64,000 nt of DNA from an uncultured bacterium (GCA_938014885.1 CALLQI010000004.1:310001-374000), one strand, 5' to 3'. Shown: positions 1 to 8,943, counted from the first letter of the stretch. The notes: generated from the letters alone by a model not told the origin. A program made the numbers and translations.

Positions 1-420
1 CACGCGGTGCATCTCCATCACGACGCGCGCGTTCCACTTCTGGCGCATTGCGGCCACGTGCTGCGTGTACTCGTAGGTGTCCTGGCCGTTGCGCAGGTAG
101 AACACCGGGCGGCGGCGTGCCAGTCGCCCGAAGCGCCACCATTCCCAGGGCGGGATCAGCTTGCCTTTCCAGCGCCTTGAGCGTTTGGTCCACTGGGGTG
201 GCTGGCGCAGCGTCAGGTTCGGGTGCTCGGTCAATCCGTAGTAATCCAGCACTTCGCGCGCCGTGGGCGCGGTAAACTCGGCAGCGTAAAACCACACTTC
301 AGCCCCGGCGCGTGCCAGCGCGTGCACCGTGTGCATCACCTGTACCGTGTGCGCCTGCGGGCTTGGGAACGTGGACTTGATGCGATAGATGATCAGGGGC
401 TGCACGCCGGCTCCGGGCAT
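1..420 (-). CDS. Glycosyltransferase, N-terminal part (cut by window edge)
   Basis: The minus strand is open from an ATG at 418-420 to the window edge: 140 codons with no stop. The start of the protein reads LIIYRIKSTFPSPQAHTVQV followed by a segment containing HALARAGAEVWFYAAEF. This is the usual opening of the N-terminal Rossmann half of GT-B glycosyltransferases (GT4-like), which would move a sugar onto a lipid-linked or surface glycan. The start codon lies one base after the stop of the FkbM methyltransferase gene, so the two are co-transcribed and probably translationally coupled. The catalytic half is outside the window, so the donor sugar and exact family cannot be read. Confidence 0.75.
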   Translation of the reverse strand, partial: MPGAGVQPLIIYRIKSTFPSPQAHTVQVMHTVHALARAGAEVWFYAAEFTAPTAREVLDYYGLTEHPNLTLRQPPQWTKRSRRWKGKLIPPWEWWRFGRLARRRPVFYLRNGQDTYEYTQHVAAMRQKWNARVVMEMHRV

Positions 421-421
421 T

Positions 422-1411
422 CTAAAGGGTCCCAATCTTGATGGGCTCAATGCCCGCACGGGCACACGACAAGTGCACGTGCGTTGCGGGTTCGCCGTCT
501 TCTTTCGTCAGTGACTCGTGCAGCACTTCAAAACCGGCCGCCGACAAACGGGCACGCAGTTCTTCAAACGCTGGCTTCCATTCCGGCCGCGTCAGGTGGC
601 ATTCGACCAGCATGCGGTCAATGCGCGCCAGCGTGGCGTCCGAGGCCGCCAGCAGCGCATCGTACTCGGCACCTTCGACGTCGCACTTCAGCAAGCCGCA
701 CTTCGCAACACCGTGCTGCGCGAACAAGTCGTCCAGCGAAATCGTCTGTACCGGCACGTGCCGCGTTTCGCCCCAGCGGCCCGTGTGCTCTTCGAACAGC
801 GACGCGCCGATGCCGCCCGGGCTGACGGGGCTGTCGCACACGTACAGGTTCAGCGTTTCGCCACTGCGCCGCGAGACCGCCATTTGCAGCACTTCGATCG
901 GCGTCTTTGTCTGCGCGGCCGCGATGTTGACCTTGGCGAGTTCAGCATTGTCGGGCAACGGCTCAATGCTGATCACACGTTCCGCGCGCGACGCGATGCG
1001 GACCGCGAACAAGCCCACGTTGGCACCAAGGTCCACGACGGTTCCCAGTTGCTGCGGAAGGGCCGTAATGTGGTAGTTGTCGCGCACGAACAGGTCGTTG
1101 AACGACCCCGGGTCGCCCGGGCTGAACGCCCGCAGGTGCACACGGTGGCCCAGCGCGTTGAAGCTGAGTACGCCGTCACGAAACTGCACCGGGTACGGGC
1201 TGCCGGGCGCGGACAGCAGCCAGTTCATCACGCCGCTCCACTTGCGGGCGCTGGCAAACGTGGCCTCACCCCCATCGCGAAACACCAGTGTCAGCGGCTT
1301 CTTGCTGCCCATGCGGCCGGAAAGACGGCGATTCGTGGCCCACGGGCGCGTGAAAATGCTGCGGCAGCGCAGATAGCGTCGAGGCGAAAGCATTTTCGCA
1401 AGCTGGGACAT
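422..1411 (-). CDS. FkbM family methyltransferase
   Basis: A 329-residue SAM-dependent methyltransferase of the FkbM type, which usually O-methylates sugars of polysaccharides or glycolipids. The Rossmann motif I is visible as TVVDLGANVGLFAVRIAS, followed by an acidic strand (VISIEPLPDNAEL) and the family's late motif LLKCDVEGAEYDALL. The N-terminal 90 residues are basic and of unknown role. The start at 1411 is supported by a TATGAT box 6 nt upstream and the lack of a Shine-Dalgarno, which fits a leaderless mRNA. The gene is followed after 1 nt by a glycosyltransferase, so it is the first gene of a polysaccharide operon that continues out of the window. Confidence 0.88.
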   Translation of the reverse strand: MSQLAKMLSPRRYLRCRSIFTRPWATNRRLSGRMGSKKPLTLVFRDGGEATFASARKWSGVMNWLLSAPGSPYPVQFRDGVLSFNALGHRVHLRAFSPGDPGSFNDLFVRDNYHITALPQQLGTVVDLGANVGLFAVRIASRAERVISIEPLPDNAELAKVNIAAAQTKTPIEVLQMAVSRRSGETLNLYVCDSPVSPGGIGASLFEEHTGRWGETRHVPVQTISLDDLFAQHGVAKCGLLKCDVEGAEYDALLAASDATLARIDRMLVECHLTRPEWKPAFEELRARLSAAGFEVLHESLTKEDGEPATHVHLSCARAGIEPIKIGTL

Positions 1412-1423
1412 GGCGGAATCATA
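1412..1423 (-). promoter_or_regulatory. -10 box of a leaderless promoter (FkbM gene)
   Basis: On the minus strand TATGAT (1418-1423) is followed by six bases and then the ATG at 1411. Transcription would begin at or next to the A of the start codon. A GTGACG about 16 bp further upstream could be a weak -35. Confidence 0.6.
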
Positions 1424-1554
1424 CAGCGGTCGCTCGCGGCGTCACGTCGCGAGAAATCACGCCCCGTGCAGTGCGGCGGGGGGCGCATCGTGCAGCAAGT
1501 GGCGTAAGGGCCAGCAGGGCGCTACCATCGCAGGTTTACCGGATACCCGTGAAT

Positions 1555-2412
1555 ATGCCACCTAGCCCCAACCGTGCCGCACGGCTGCAATGGTTAGTCC
1601 TGTTGTTCATGCTTGGTGCCACTCTTGTGTGCGCCACAATTTGGGGCGCGATAGCACTCACTGCCGGCGCGCTTGCGGTGCTTGTGTGGATTGCGGTACT
1701 TGGCACGGAGTTCCAGCGGCGCACTGGCAAGACCCTTGATGACCTTCAGCGCCGCACACTGGACCTCAAACGCGACCGTGACCACACGCTTCGTGAAATC
1801 GGCGCGCTTATGTACATGTATGACCGCCTGCATCCCGCCCAGCCCCTGCCGTCGGCCGAAGAGTGGACCGTTCGGCCCGACCTGGCCGCGCGCGTGGTCT
1901 CTGAGATGCTTGCACGCGAGGCCCCGACCGTACTGGAACTGGGCAGCGGCGTTTCGACCGTGATTGCCGCCACCTGCGCCAAACAGCACGGCGGCCGCGT
2001 GATCAGCTACGACGCGGAACAGCAGTACGCGGACGTAACCCGCGCCATGCTGGCCGAGCGCGGCCTGCAGGACTGCGCCATCGTCCACACCACACCGCTG
2101 CGCGAGACCGCCATCGGGGATCGCCGCCAGCCTTGGTACGGCATCGACACGGAAACTTTGCCGCCAAGGATAGATATCCTGTTTGTTGACGGCCCGCCGC
2201 GCGCCACGGCGCCTCTGGCACGCTTCCCGGCGCTGCCTTTCCTGCACGACAGACTGCCAGAGGGTGCAGTCGTCATCCTTGACGATGGCGGCCGCAAGGA
2301 CGAGCAGGAAATTGCCCGGCAGTGGCTGAAGCTTTACCCGGACCTGCAGCCAGTCCACATCAACAGCCGCTCCGGGGCGATCATGCTGCGAAAAACCGCT
2401 CGTCCGGCTTAG
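1555..2412 (+). CDS. Membrane-anchored class I SAM methyltransferase
   Basis: A 285-residue protein with two hydrophobic segments near residues 11-52, then a short coiled or linker region (DDLQRRTLDLKRDRDHTLRE) and a class I methyltransferase fold. Motif I reads TVLELGSGVSTVIAA, motif II has the acidic YDAEQQY, and the post-I strand is DILFVDGPP. This pattern matches the Methyltransf_24 type found in glycan gene clusters. I prefer the ATG at 1555; an in-frame GTG six bases earlier (1549) is also possible. A TACCAT box at 1523-1528 may be its promoter. It is divergent from the FkbM gene and probably belongs to the same surface-glycan locus. The substrate is unknown. Confidence 0.75.
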   Translation: MPPSPNRAARLQWLVLLFMLGATLVCATIWGAIALTAGALAVLVWIAVLGTEFQRRTGKTLDDLQRRTLDLKRDRDHTLREIGALMYMYDRLHPAQPLPSAEEWTVRPDLAARVVSEMLAREAPTVLELGSGVSTVIAATCAKQHGGRVISYDAEQQYADVTRAMLAERGLQDCAIVHTTPLRETAIGDRRQPWYGIDTETLPPRIDILFVDGPPRATAPLARFPALPFLHDRLPEGAVVILDDGGRKDEQEIARQWLKLYPDLQPVHINSRSGAIMLRKTARPA

Positions 2413-2435
2413 CGAGAGTCTTGCCCCGGCGACTG

Positions 2436-3569
2436 CTATTGCAGGGTCTGGGCGGGCTCGCGCGGCTCCGCTGGCTCGGCCGCGACAGCCAGGGCCGTCT
2501 CGGGTTGCTGAGATTCCTGCGCAACTGCATTGCTGACTGCGGCCGCGCGGTTGCGGGTGTGTTTTCTTTCGGCGGATCGGGCTATGGCTACCATTACGCC
2601 AAAGGCCAGCGCCATCGGCCCCAGCAGCCAGGGCCAGATCAGCGCCAGGCCCGCGATCATGCCCAGCCCGCCGCCTGCTACCTGGATGAACACCAGTTCG
2701 TTGCTGGCTACGCGGTCGATCAGGTCTTCGAGGTCACCGTCGTCGCGGGCGAGCAACTCATTCTCGACCAGCCCGGCCACATCGACAGCGTTGACGAGGT
2801 CGCCGGCCATGGCCTCAAACAGGACGGTCAGGCGCGCGCGCAATTCTTTGTCGGCGAGAATGCGCTCGGCCTGGCCGGGCAGCGCCTTCACGATGTCGCG
2901 GGCGGCGTCATCGACACCGCGATCTTTGCGCAGGTCTTCGGCCATCTGGTCGATCATCTTGTCTACCAGCTTGTCGAAGATGCCTGATTTGGTCAGCCCG
3001 GCCGCCAGCATGCCCGCCATGGGGCCGAAGCTGGCTGCGGCCGTGGCGCCGGTCAGCATGGCGCTGACGTTGCTGCGGGCCTTTTCGCGCAGTTTGTCTT
3101 TGGCCTGCACAATCACGGCGGCCATGGTTTCGTTGATGGTTCGGGCAGCCTCGGCCTGCAGCAGCGCAGCAGTCTCGGGCGTTTCCAGCAGCCTGGGCAG
3201 ATGCTCGGCCATTTTGGCGATCGCGGTATCGACCGCGCCGCTGCCTACCAGCAGCCGGTGCATACGGTCGCCGCTGATCAGGTGTTCTTCCAGTGTGAGG
3301 CCGACACTGCGGGCAAGGTCAGCCCGGCGCGAAGGCACCACGCCCTGCACACCAAACACGCGCACGCGCGGGTGAAACAGCATCTTGATCGCGACCCAGT
3401 TCGTGGCAAAGCCCACCAGGCCGCCGATGGCGACGGCAAACCAGACCTGCGTCCACAGCGCGTCGGCAAATGTGTAGCGCAGCACCGCGCCGGCGATGGT
3501 GAGCGCGCCGAGGCTAAGGCCGGTGATGGCAAGCAGCTTGGAGCCGCGGGGTTTTGCGGACGTGGGCAT
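2436..3569 (-). CDS. DUF445 family membrane protein
   Basis: A 377-residue protein with the DUF445 signature in the second membrane segment: GGLVGFATNWVAIKMLFHP, then a long helical middle part and a C-terminal membrane helix (LALIWPWLLGPMALAFGVMV). Two hydrophobic segments lie in the first 60 residues and one near residue 310, so the long charged central domain probably sits on one side of the membrane. Members of this family (YheB-like) have no firm biochemical role. The final 40 residues are low-complexity (A/E/P rich). It lies downstream of pilB on the same strand, separated by a repeat with a strong hairpin, so it is likely a separate unit. Confidence 0.82.
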   Translation of the reverse strand: MPTSAKPRGSKLLAITGLSLGALTIAGAVLRYTFADALWTQVWFAVAIGGLVGFATNWVAIKMLFHPRVRVFGVQGVVPSRRADLARSVGLTLEEHLISGDRMHRLLVGSGAVDTAIAKMAEHLPRLLETPETAALLQAEAARTINETMAAVIVQAKDKLREKARSNVSAMLTGATAAASFGPMAGMLAAGLTKSGIFDKLVDKMIDQMAEDLRKDRGVDDAARDIVKALPGQAERILADKELRARLTVLFEAMAGDLVNAVDVAGLVENELLARDDGDLEDLIDRVASNELVFIQVAGGGLGMIAGLALIWPWLLGPMALAFGVMVAIARSAERKHTRNRAAAVSNAVAQESQQPETALAVAAEPAEPREPAQTLQ

Positions 3570-3630
3570 CGCAACGGATTGTGAAATCTGCTTTGCGGAA
3601 TGTCAGGGGGCTGCAACGCTTCAAAGCCTG

Positions 3631-3745
3631 GGAACCACTAAGGACCACGAAGTACGGCAACTGCTTTACCGCCAAAGCGCCAAAGCGCCAAAACTGCAAG
3701 TAGTCTTTGGCGTTTTGGCGCTTTGGCGGTTCGCAGTTGTCGTTT
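3631..3745. repeat. 9-bp-phase intergenic repeat with 25-bp inverted repeat
   Basis: The block opens with 9-bp units (CCACTAAGG, ACCACGAAG) and the linker ACGGCAAC, then holds an inverted repeat built from GCCAAAGCG units. The left arm is 3668-3692 and the right arm 3706-3730, matching at 24 of 25 positions around a 13-nt loop. In RNA this is a very stable hairpin that could end transcription in either direction between pilB and the DUF445 gene. The same units recur near 8.0, 10.3, 11.9 and 20.3 kb. Confidence 0.85.
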
Positions 3746-3786
3746 GCTGTCAATGCAGGTTTTCGCGTCGGCAGTTCGGCTCGTGC

Positions 3787-5505
3787 TTACTCCAGCACCA
3801 TGGTTTCGCGGATGACCTCGTCGATCGTGGTGCTGCAGTCGTACACCGCCAGCTGGCCTGATTCGCGCAGTGTGCGCATGCCGTGGCGGCGGCCAGCCTC
3901 ACGCAACTGGGCCACGCCGGCACCGTCCATGATCATCTGCTTGACTTCATCGTGAACGCGGAACATTTCGTACAGCGCCATGCGGCCCTTGTAGCCGGTG
4001 GTGTTGCAGCGCGAGCATCCCTTGCCGAAGGCGAACTTCTTGCCGCGGATGGCCTCAGGGCGCAGGCCCAGTTCCATGGCCTGTTCGGGCTCGGCCTCGT
4101 AATACTCTTTGCAGGCCGGGCAGATCTTGCGCACGAGACGCTGGGCGATGATCGCCTCAAGCGTGGCCGCGATCAAAAAGCTTTCCAGGCCAAGGTCCAG
4201 CATACGGGTCACGGCGCTTGGCGCGTCGTTGGTGTGCAGCGTGCTGAGCACCAGGTGGCCCGTCAGCGCCGCTTCCACCGCGATGCCGCCGGTTTCACGG
4301 TCGCGGATTTCGCCCACCAGGATCAGGTCCGGGTCCTGGCGCAGGATGCTGCGCAGCGCCGCCCCGTACGTCAGGCCGACTTCTTCATTCACCTGGCACT
4401 GCATCACGCCCGGCAGGTCGTACTCGACCGGGTCTTCGGTGGTGATGATCTTCAGGTCGCTGGTGTTCATGAAGTTGAGGCATGAATACAGCGTGGTGGT
4501 TTTGCCGCTGCCCGTGGGGCCGGTGACCAGCACAACACCGTTGGGCTTGCTGATCAGCGCCTTCATCATTTCGTTTTCCTCGGGGCGCATGCCGAGGTTG
4601 TCGAGGTTCAGGCTTACGTTGCTGCGGTCAAGAATACGCATCACGCAGCTTTCGCCGAACATCGTGGGCAGAGTGCTGACGCGCAAATCGACGCTGCGGT
4701 TTTCGATCATCAGCTCAATGCGGCCGTCCTGCGGCATGCGCGTTTCGGCAATGTCGAGCTTGCTGAGCACTTTGATGCGGCTGATCAGCGAGTTGGCGAG
4801 TTCCTTGGGCGGGTTTTCCATGGCCAGCAGGGCGCCGTCCACGCGGTAGCGTACCTGGAAGCGGTCTTCAAACGGCTCAAGGTGAATGTCGCTGCTGCGG
4901 TCGCGGATGGCCGTAGCCAGCAGGAAGTTCAGCAGCTTCACGACGGCGGGCGCGTCAGGGTCGTCGCTGTCAACGCTGACGGCGTTCTTGCCCATAATTC
5001 CTTCTTCGACGAACTCGGCCAAATCGTGGCCAGCGCCCTTGAGCCCCCCGGCCTCGCCGTAGAAGCGCTCGAGCGCGCCGTCGATGTCTTCCGGGCTTGC
5101 CAGCGCGCCCTGGATGCGGATGCCCGGCACGCGGCCCTGCAGCGCGAACTGCAGTTCGTCAAAGACGACGATCTTGGTCGGGTCGTCCATGGCGATGGTC
5201 AGGGTCTTGGAGTCCGCGTCGAACTCAAGCGGGATCACGCGGTAGGTGTTGGCCTGGGCTTCGCTGACGAAATCCAGCAGCTCAATCGGAATCTCGACGT
5301 TGCCGAGGTCCACGAAGTTCATGTCGTTCTGCGCGGCCAGCGCCATGGTGATGTCGCCGTCGCTGCAGCAGCCGGCCTCAACGAGGATTTTGCCCAGCAG
5401 GCCGCCGGTTTTTTTCTGGCGCGCGAGGGCGTCCTGGATGTCGCCTTCCGACACCAGCTCGATTTCCTTGAGAATCGCCCCCAGCAGCTTCCGGCGCTTG
5501 GCCAT
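3787..5505 (-). CDS. pilB: Type IV pilus assembly / type II secretion ATPase (PilB/GspE)
   Basis: A 572-residue hexameric ATPase that powers pilin polymerisation at the inner membrane. The N-terminus carries an MshEN/GspE-N domain (residues about 1-150, with QKKTGGLLGKILVE and two similar helical repeats). The ATPase core has Walker A GPTGSGKTTTLYS near residue 326, the aspartate box DLKIITTEDPVEYDLPG, Walker B DLILVGEIRDRET and the His box. A zinc-binding CxxC pair (CPAC near 460 and CSRC near 497) is intact, as in PilB and GspE. The start at 5505 is chosen because GGAGAAG lies 4 nt before it; a GTG 15 nt upstream is less likely. With pilT upstream it marks a type IV pilus, but pilC and pilins are not in the window. 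Confidence 0.93.
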   Translation of the reverse strand: MAKRRKLLGAILKEIELVSEGDIQDALARQKKTGGLLGKILVEAGCCSDGDITMALAAQNDMNFVDLGNVEIPIELLDFVSEAQANTYRVIPLEFDADSKTLTIAMDDPTKIVVFDELQFALQGRVPGIRIQGALASPEDIDGALERFYGEAGGLKGAGHDLAEFVEEGIMGKNAVSVDSDDPDAPAVVKLLNFLLATAIRDRSSDIHLEPFEDRFQVRYRVDGALLAMENPPKELANSLISRIKVLSKLDIAETRMPQDGRIELMIENRSVDLRVSTLPTMFGESCVMRILDRSNVSLNLDNLGMRPEENEMMKALISKPNGVVLVTGPTGSGKTTTLYSCLNFMNTSDLKIITTEDPVEYDLPGVMQCQVNEEVGLTYGAALRSILRQDPDLILVGEIRDRETGGIAVEAALTGHLVLSTLHTNDAPSAVTRMLDLGLESFLIAATLEAIIAQRLVRKICPACKEYYEAEPEQAMELGLRPEAIRGKKFAFGKGCSRCNTTGYKGRMALYEMFRVHDEVKQMIMDGAGVAQLREAGRRHGMRTLRESGQLAVYDCSTTIDEVIRETMVLE

Positions 5506-5548
5506 GTTGCTTCTCCGCACTGTAGTTGACGCGATGTGACGAGACTCG

Positions 5549-5776
5549 GGACAGGTCAGGGTGCAAGGTCAGGGGATTGGGGATCGGTCTAGAGTTGAGG
5601 GTCAAGTGTTGCGGCTTTGGTTGAGAGTCGAGGGTCCAGGGTTGAGAACGGCACTTGCATGGTTGCGACTCTCAACTTGTCCGAACTCCAGCCTCCAACC
5701 CCTAAACTCCAACCTCCAACCTCGAAACTCCAATCTCCAACCTCGAACCTCCAGCCTCCAAACTCGCAAACCTCAA
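5549..5776. repeat. Heptanucleotide-phase degenerate tandem repeat
   Basis: The left half (5549-5650) is G-rich and runs in 7-bp steps (for example AGGTCAG, GGGATTG, GTTGAGG, CGAGGGT, CCAGGGT). The right half (5690-5776) is C-rich and also 7-bp phased (ACTCCAA, CCTCCAA, CCTCGAA, ACTCCAA, TCTCCAA, CCTCGAA, CCTCCAG). The halves are roughly complementary, so the array can fold on itself. It fills most of the pilT-pilB gap; I see no gene in it. Confidence 0.85.
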
Positions 5777-5830
5777 TTCTGCCGCATCCGGGCCGCGCCG
5801 CCCAGTGGCAGCGCGCCCGGATGCGAAGCT

Positions 5831-7021
5831 TCAAGCCTGGGGCTTGCGGGCGCTGATTGCGGCCGCTGCGGCTGCCGCGGGCGGGGGTCCGCCCGCGCCG
5901 CCGAACTTGGCTTCTTCTTCGGCGACCAGGGCTTCGTCCCACAGCTTGCCCTTGCCCTGCTTCCACTTGTCGAACTTTTCGCGCACGTCCTTGATGTTGC
6001 TCGACTTGCGGAACATCTCCAGGCGCGTGATCTTCTGCGCCATGTACAGGTCCCACAGGTAATCATCCAGCAGGATCATGCCTTCCTTCTTGCCGGTCTG
6101 GATCACGCTGTTGAGCTGGTAGGTCTTGGCTTCGCGAATCAGGTTTTCCACCGCGCTGGTGCTGACCATGATTTCGAAGGCCGCAATCAAGCCGCCGCCC
6201 ACCTTGGGCATGATGGCCTGGCTGATGATGCTGATGATCGACACCGCAAGCTGCGCGCGCACCTGTTCCTGCTGGTTGGTCGGGAACGCGTCCACAATAC
6301 GGTCCACGGTACGGGTGGCGCCCGTGGTGTGCAGCGTGCCGAACACAAGGTGGCCCGTTTCGGCGGCGGTGATCGCGCTGCCGATGGTTTCCAGGTCGCG
6401 CATTTCGCCCACCAGGATCACGTCCGGGTCCTGGCGCAGCGCGCGGCGCAGGCCTTCGCTGAAGCTGGGCACGTCGTTGTGCAGCTCGCGCTGCGTGACG
6501 ATCGACTTCTTGTGGCTGTGGTAGTACTCAATCGGGTCTTCGACCGTGATGATGTGGCAGTCGTTGTTGGTGTTGATGTAGTCGATCATCGTGGCCAGCG
6601 TGGTGGTCTTGCCGCTGCCCGTGGGGCCGGTCACGAGAATCAGCCCGCGCGGCCGGTCCAGCAGGCGCTTTACGGTTTCGGGCAGGCCGATCTGGTCGAA
6701 TGAAAGCAGCTTGTTCGGGATCTGGCGCAGCACCATGCCGACGACGTTCTTTTGCTTGAAGCCGGCGCAGCGAAAGCGCGCTTTGTCGCCGTGGGCGTAG
6801 CCCCAGTCCGTGCTGCCGACTTCCTGCAGTTCTTTCAGGTTCTTTTCAGGGCAGATTTCCTTCAGCAACCGCACCGTGTCGGCCGGCGTAAGTTCAGGCG
6901 CGTTCACGTCCTTGAGCGAGTCCGACTTGCGAATCGTCGGCTTGCGGCCGACGGCAACGTGCAAGTCGCTGGCACCCTGCGCGACCATGAAGTCCAGAAG
7001 CTGCACCATCGTGACGGCCAT
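5831..7021 (-). CDS. pilT: Twitching motility / pilus retraction ATPase PilT
   Basis: A 396-residue PilT-type ATPase that drives pilus retraction. The N-terminal PAS-like domain has the family opening LLDFMVAQGASDLHVAVG, and the core shows Walker A VTGPTGSGKTTTLATM near residue 129, the Asp box HIITVEDPIEYYHSHKKS, Walker B DVILVGEMRDLET and the His box GHLVFGTLHTTGATRTVDRI. There is no zinc CxxC pair, as expected for PilT. A GGAGAAAT site lies just before the ATG at 7021, which decides the start over a longer frame. The last 40 residues (K-rich, then Gly/Ala rich) extend past the usual PilT end. It lies between pilB and an HTH-receiver regulator, all leftward. Confidence 0.94.
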   Translation of the reverse strand: MAVTMVQLLDFMVAQGASDLHVAVGRKPTIRKSDSLKDVNAPELTPADTVRLLKEICPEKNLKELQEVGSTDWGYAHGDKARFRCAGFKQKNVVGMVLRQIPNKLLSFDQIGLPETVKRLLDRPRGLILVTGPTGSGKTTTLATMIDYINTNNDCHIITVEDPIEYYHSHKKSIVTQRELHNDVPSFSEGLRRALRQDPDVILVGEMRDLETIGSAITAAETGHLVFGTLHTTGATRTVDRIVDAFPTNQQEQVRAQLAVSIISIISQAIMPKVGGGLIAAFEIMVSTSAVENLIREAKTYQLNSVIQTGKKEGMILLDDYLWDLYMAQKITRLEMFRKSSNIKDVREKFDKWKQGKGKLWDEALVAEEEAKFGGAGGPPPAAAAAAAISARKPQA

Positions 7022-7153
7022 GATTTCTCCGTTGCGCAAACAAAGACGGCCCGAGGCAAGTCCGGGCAGCCGCAGCACCGTTGGGGGAGGCTAGAGGATA
7101 ATACCCAAGCCAAGCCTGCCAAGCCCAGACAGCGACGTCGCTTAGGTCACGTT

Positions 7154-7232
7154 GTGGGGAGGGAGCTGGGAGGCGGGAGTTGGGAGTTACTGCTTGCTTC
7201 GCTCCAAACTCCGGCCTCCAGACTCCGAACTC
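7154..7232. repeat. Heptanucleotide-phase degenerate tandem repeat
   Basis: Seven-base steps are clear: GGAGGGA, GCTGGGA, GGCGGGA, GTTGGGA, then a short centre and CGCTCCA, AACTCCG, GCCTCCA, GACTCCG. The G-rich left half and C-rich right half are nearly complementary and form an imperfect long hairpin after the regulator gene's stop codon, where it may act as a terminator. Confidence 0.85.
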
Positions 7233-7236
7233 GCCG

Positions 7237-7827
7237 CTAAACCACGGACAAGCGCAGCAGCCTTGCCAGCACCTTCACGAGTTCAGGGTACTGCACAGGC
7301 TTCGGCAGGAAGCCATCGACGCCCGCGCGCTTGATCTTGCGCACCAGATCGCTTTCCGTGGTGGCCGCGCACAACGCGATAATGAACAGGTTGCGGCCTT
7401 CTTCGGTGCCACGCAGGCGGCGGATGAACTCGAGCCCGTCAATGCTGTGCATTAGCACATCAACTACAATCGCGTGCGGCTTGAATGCGCCGATCTGCAA
7501 CAGGCCGTCGTAGCCGTGGTTTGCCTCGGCGATCATCAGGCCGGGCAGGCGTTCGCCCAGTTCCAGCGTTGCCTGTTCCAGCAGCGCGGGGTCATCGTCG
7601 ATCAGCAGCAGCCGGCGCTCAGCCGTCGGGCGCAGTTCTTCAGGGATAGGAAACGCGTTCTGGCCCAGAAATTTCAGGAACTCTTCCACTTCCATGCGGT
7701 ACTGGCCGCCGGGCGTGGTGTACACCGCCAGCTTGCCGGCCTTGATCCAGTTTACCACTGTGGCTGGTGTGACCTGGCAGTAGCCCGCGATGTCGCCCGT
7801 GGAAAGAGATTTGCGCCGAACGCTCAT
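7237..7827 (-). CDS. Response regulator with N-terminal MerR/excisionase-type HTH
   Basis: A 196-residue protein with the usual order reversed. Residues about 8-55 form a helix-turn-helix of the excisionase/MerR kind (STGDIAGYCQVTPATVVNWI, then GKLAVYTTPGGQYRM), and residues about 68-192 are a receiver domain. The acidic pocket is LLIDDDP, the phospho-acceptor aspartate is near residue 123 in VVDVLMHSIDG, the switch position is ALCAATTES and the conserved lysine is in GFLPKPVQY. It should bind DNA under control of an unseen histidine kinase. A TATACT box lies 8 nt before the start with no Shine-Dalgarno. Position next to pilT suggests a role in pilus control, which is inference. Confidence 0.85.
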   Translation of the reverse strand: MSVRRKSLSTGDIAGYCQVTPATVVNWIKAGKLAVYTTPGGQYRMEVEEFLKFLGQNAFPIPEELRPTAERRLLLIDDDPALLEQATLELGERLPGLMIAEANHGYDGLLQIGAFKPHAIVVDVLMHSIDGLEFIRRLRGTEEGRNLFIIALCAATTESDLVRKIKRAGVDGFLPKPVQYPELVKVLARLLRLSVV

Positions 7828-7879
7828 TCGTCAAAAGTATAAATTCCGGCAAGTCCGCGAAAGGGCACACCGCCAACCT

Positions 7880-8170
7880 CTGTCGCGAAGAACGGCAACT
7901 TCTTCTTCACGCAGAGGCGCGGAGGCGCAGAGACCAGCAACTTCCTTTGGACTCACGGCAAGTGCAATTTCACGCCATGCAGCTTTCAGTAGCTGCTACC
8001 TGCGCACCTTGCGTACGTTGCGAGAGGCCGACTGAGAAACACGATTAGCCGCCAAGTTCGCCAAGAACTACCGGCGCGCCTCAACGAGAGACCGCCGTTG
8101 CCGTTTTCTGTTTTTACCTGTGTTCACCCGTGATTCCAAAGCCCTTGCCGTGCTTCGTGGTTACGCACAC
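7880..8170 (-). repeat. Composite intergenic repeat, copy C (reverse orientation)
   Basis: Read on the minus strand this holds, in order, CCACGAAGC units, 10-bp CACGG units, the linker ACGGCAAC, the 9-bp module TTGGCGAACTTGGCGGCTAA, a conserved core (CGGCCTCTCGCAACGTACG), the 8-bp module CTCTGCGCCTCCGCGCC and the closing GTTGCCGTTCTTCG. The same order occurs on the plus strand at 10.3 and 11.8 kb. No gene is apparent between 7828 and 8221. Confidence 0.8.
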
Positions 8171-8221
8171 GACTAACGTCTACCCCTGCCGGCACCTGGG
8201 CCATCCACCATCGCGCAATCG

Positions 8222-8761
8222 CTAGCGCCGACGACGCCACAGCAGCAGCGCCGGTGCCAGCAGCCACAAGGCACCTGCACCTGGTGCGGCCGCGCAGGCG
8301 CCGCCCGGGCTGCCGGGGGTGAAGCTGCCGCCGCCGCCGCTTTGGCCGTCGTCCACGTTGATCGTGAAGCTGAACTGCGTGGTGTTCAGGCCATCCGAAA
8401 AGTTCAGTGTCACGACGTGCACCGTGCCGTCGGGGCCGAAGGCGCCGTTGGGCTGTGACACCGCGTGCAGCCAGGGTGTCAGCGTGGGTACGAAGTTGAA
8501 GTCGGCCTCAGTCCAGTTCACGGCGGCGGTGTCATTGCTGACAACGGCCATGCAGCCGACGGGGTCGTTTTGCGGGTCGCTTACGTCGTAGGTAAGGACC
8601 GCGCTGTCAAAGGCCGAATTGGGCTGCACGGTGATGGACGAGAAGTTCTGGATTTCCTGCCCGTTCGAGAACACGCGCACGACGGGCCCGTCCTGGGCGG
8701 CCGCGCTGGTTGCAACAAGTGTCAGGGTGAGAATCGCGAGGGTGAACTTGGCGAACTGCAT
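8222..8761 (-). CDS. Secreted protein with MYXO-CTERM-like C-terminal tail
   Basis: A 179-residue protein of unknown function. Residues 1-22 are a signal peptide (MQFAKFTLAILTLTLVATSA, then AQDG). The body has beta-rich segments (RVFSNGQEIQNFSSITVQPN; VHVVTLNFSDGLNTTQFSFT) that resemble a cadherin/Ig-like strand pattern with two cysteine-free halves. The end is a Gly/Ser linker, a cysteine (GGACAAAP), a hydrophobic helix (ALWLLAPALLLW) and RRRR. That tripartite tail matches the MYXO-CTERM/GlyGly-CTERM class of sorting signals, which are cleaved and surface-anchored. The ATG at 8761 follows GGAGACTCACCC, so this start is preferred over a much longer open frame. Confidence 0.8.
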   Translation of the reverse strand: MQFAKFTLAILTLTLVATSAAAQDGPVVRVFSNGQEIQNFSSITVQPNSAFDSAVLTYDVSDPQNDPVGCMAVVSNDTAAVNWTEADFNFVPTLTPWLHAVSQPNGAFGPDGTVHVVTLNFSDGLNTTQFSFTINVDDGQSGGGGSFTPGSPGGACAAAPGAGALWLLAPALLLWRRRR

Positions 8762-8943
8762 GGGTGAGTCTCCGGCGGCTTGATTGCGCCTGGCGCTCCA
8801 CAGCGTCAGGCAGGCCGGCCCCCAATTCGTTCGCGCCTGCAGTATCGCACGCGGCCGGCTGGTGCGCAGCAGCGGCGGCAAAATCCCATGCCGGATCAGG
8901 GAAGCTGCATCCGCCCCTGTGCGGAAATGGGAAGCGGCGTTGC

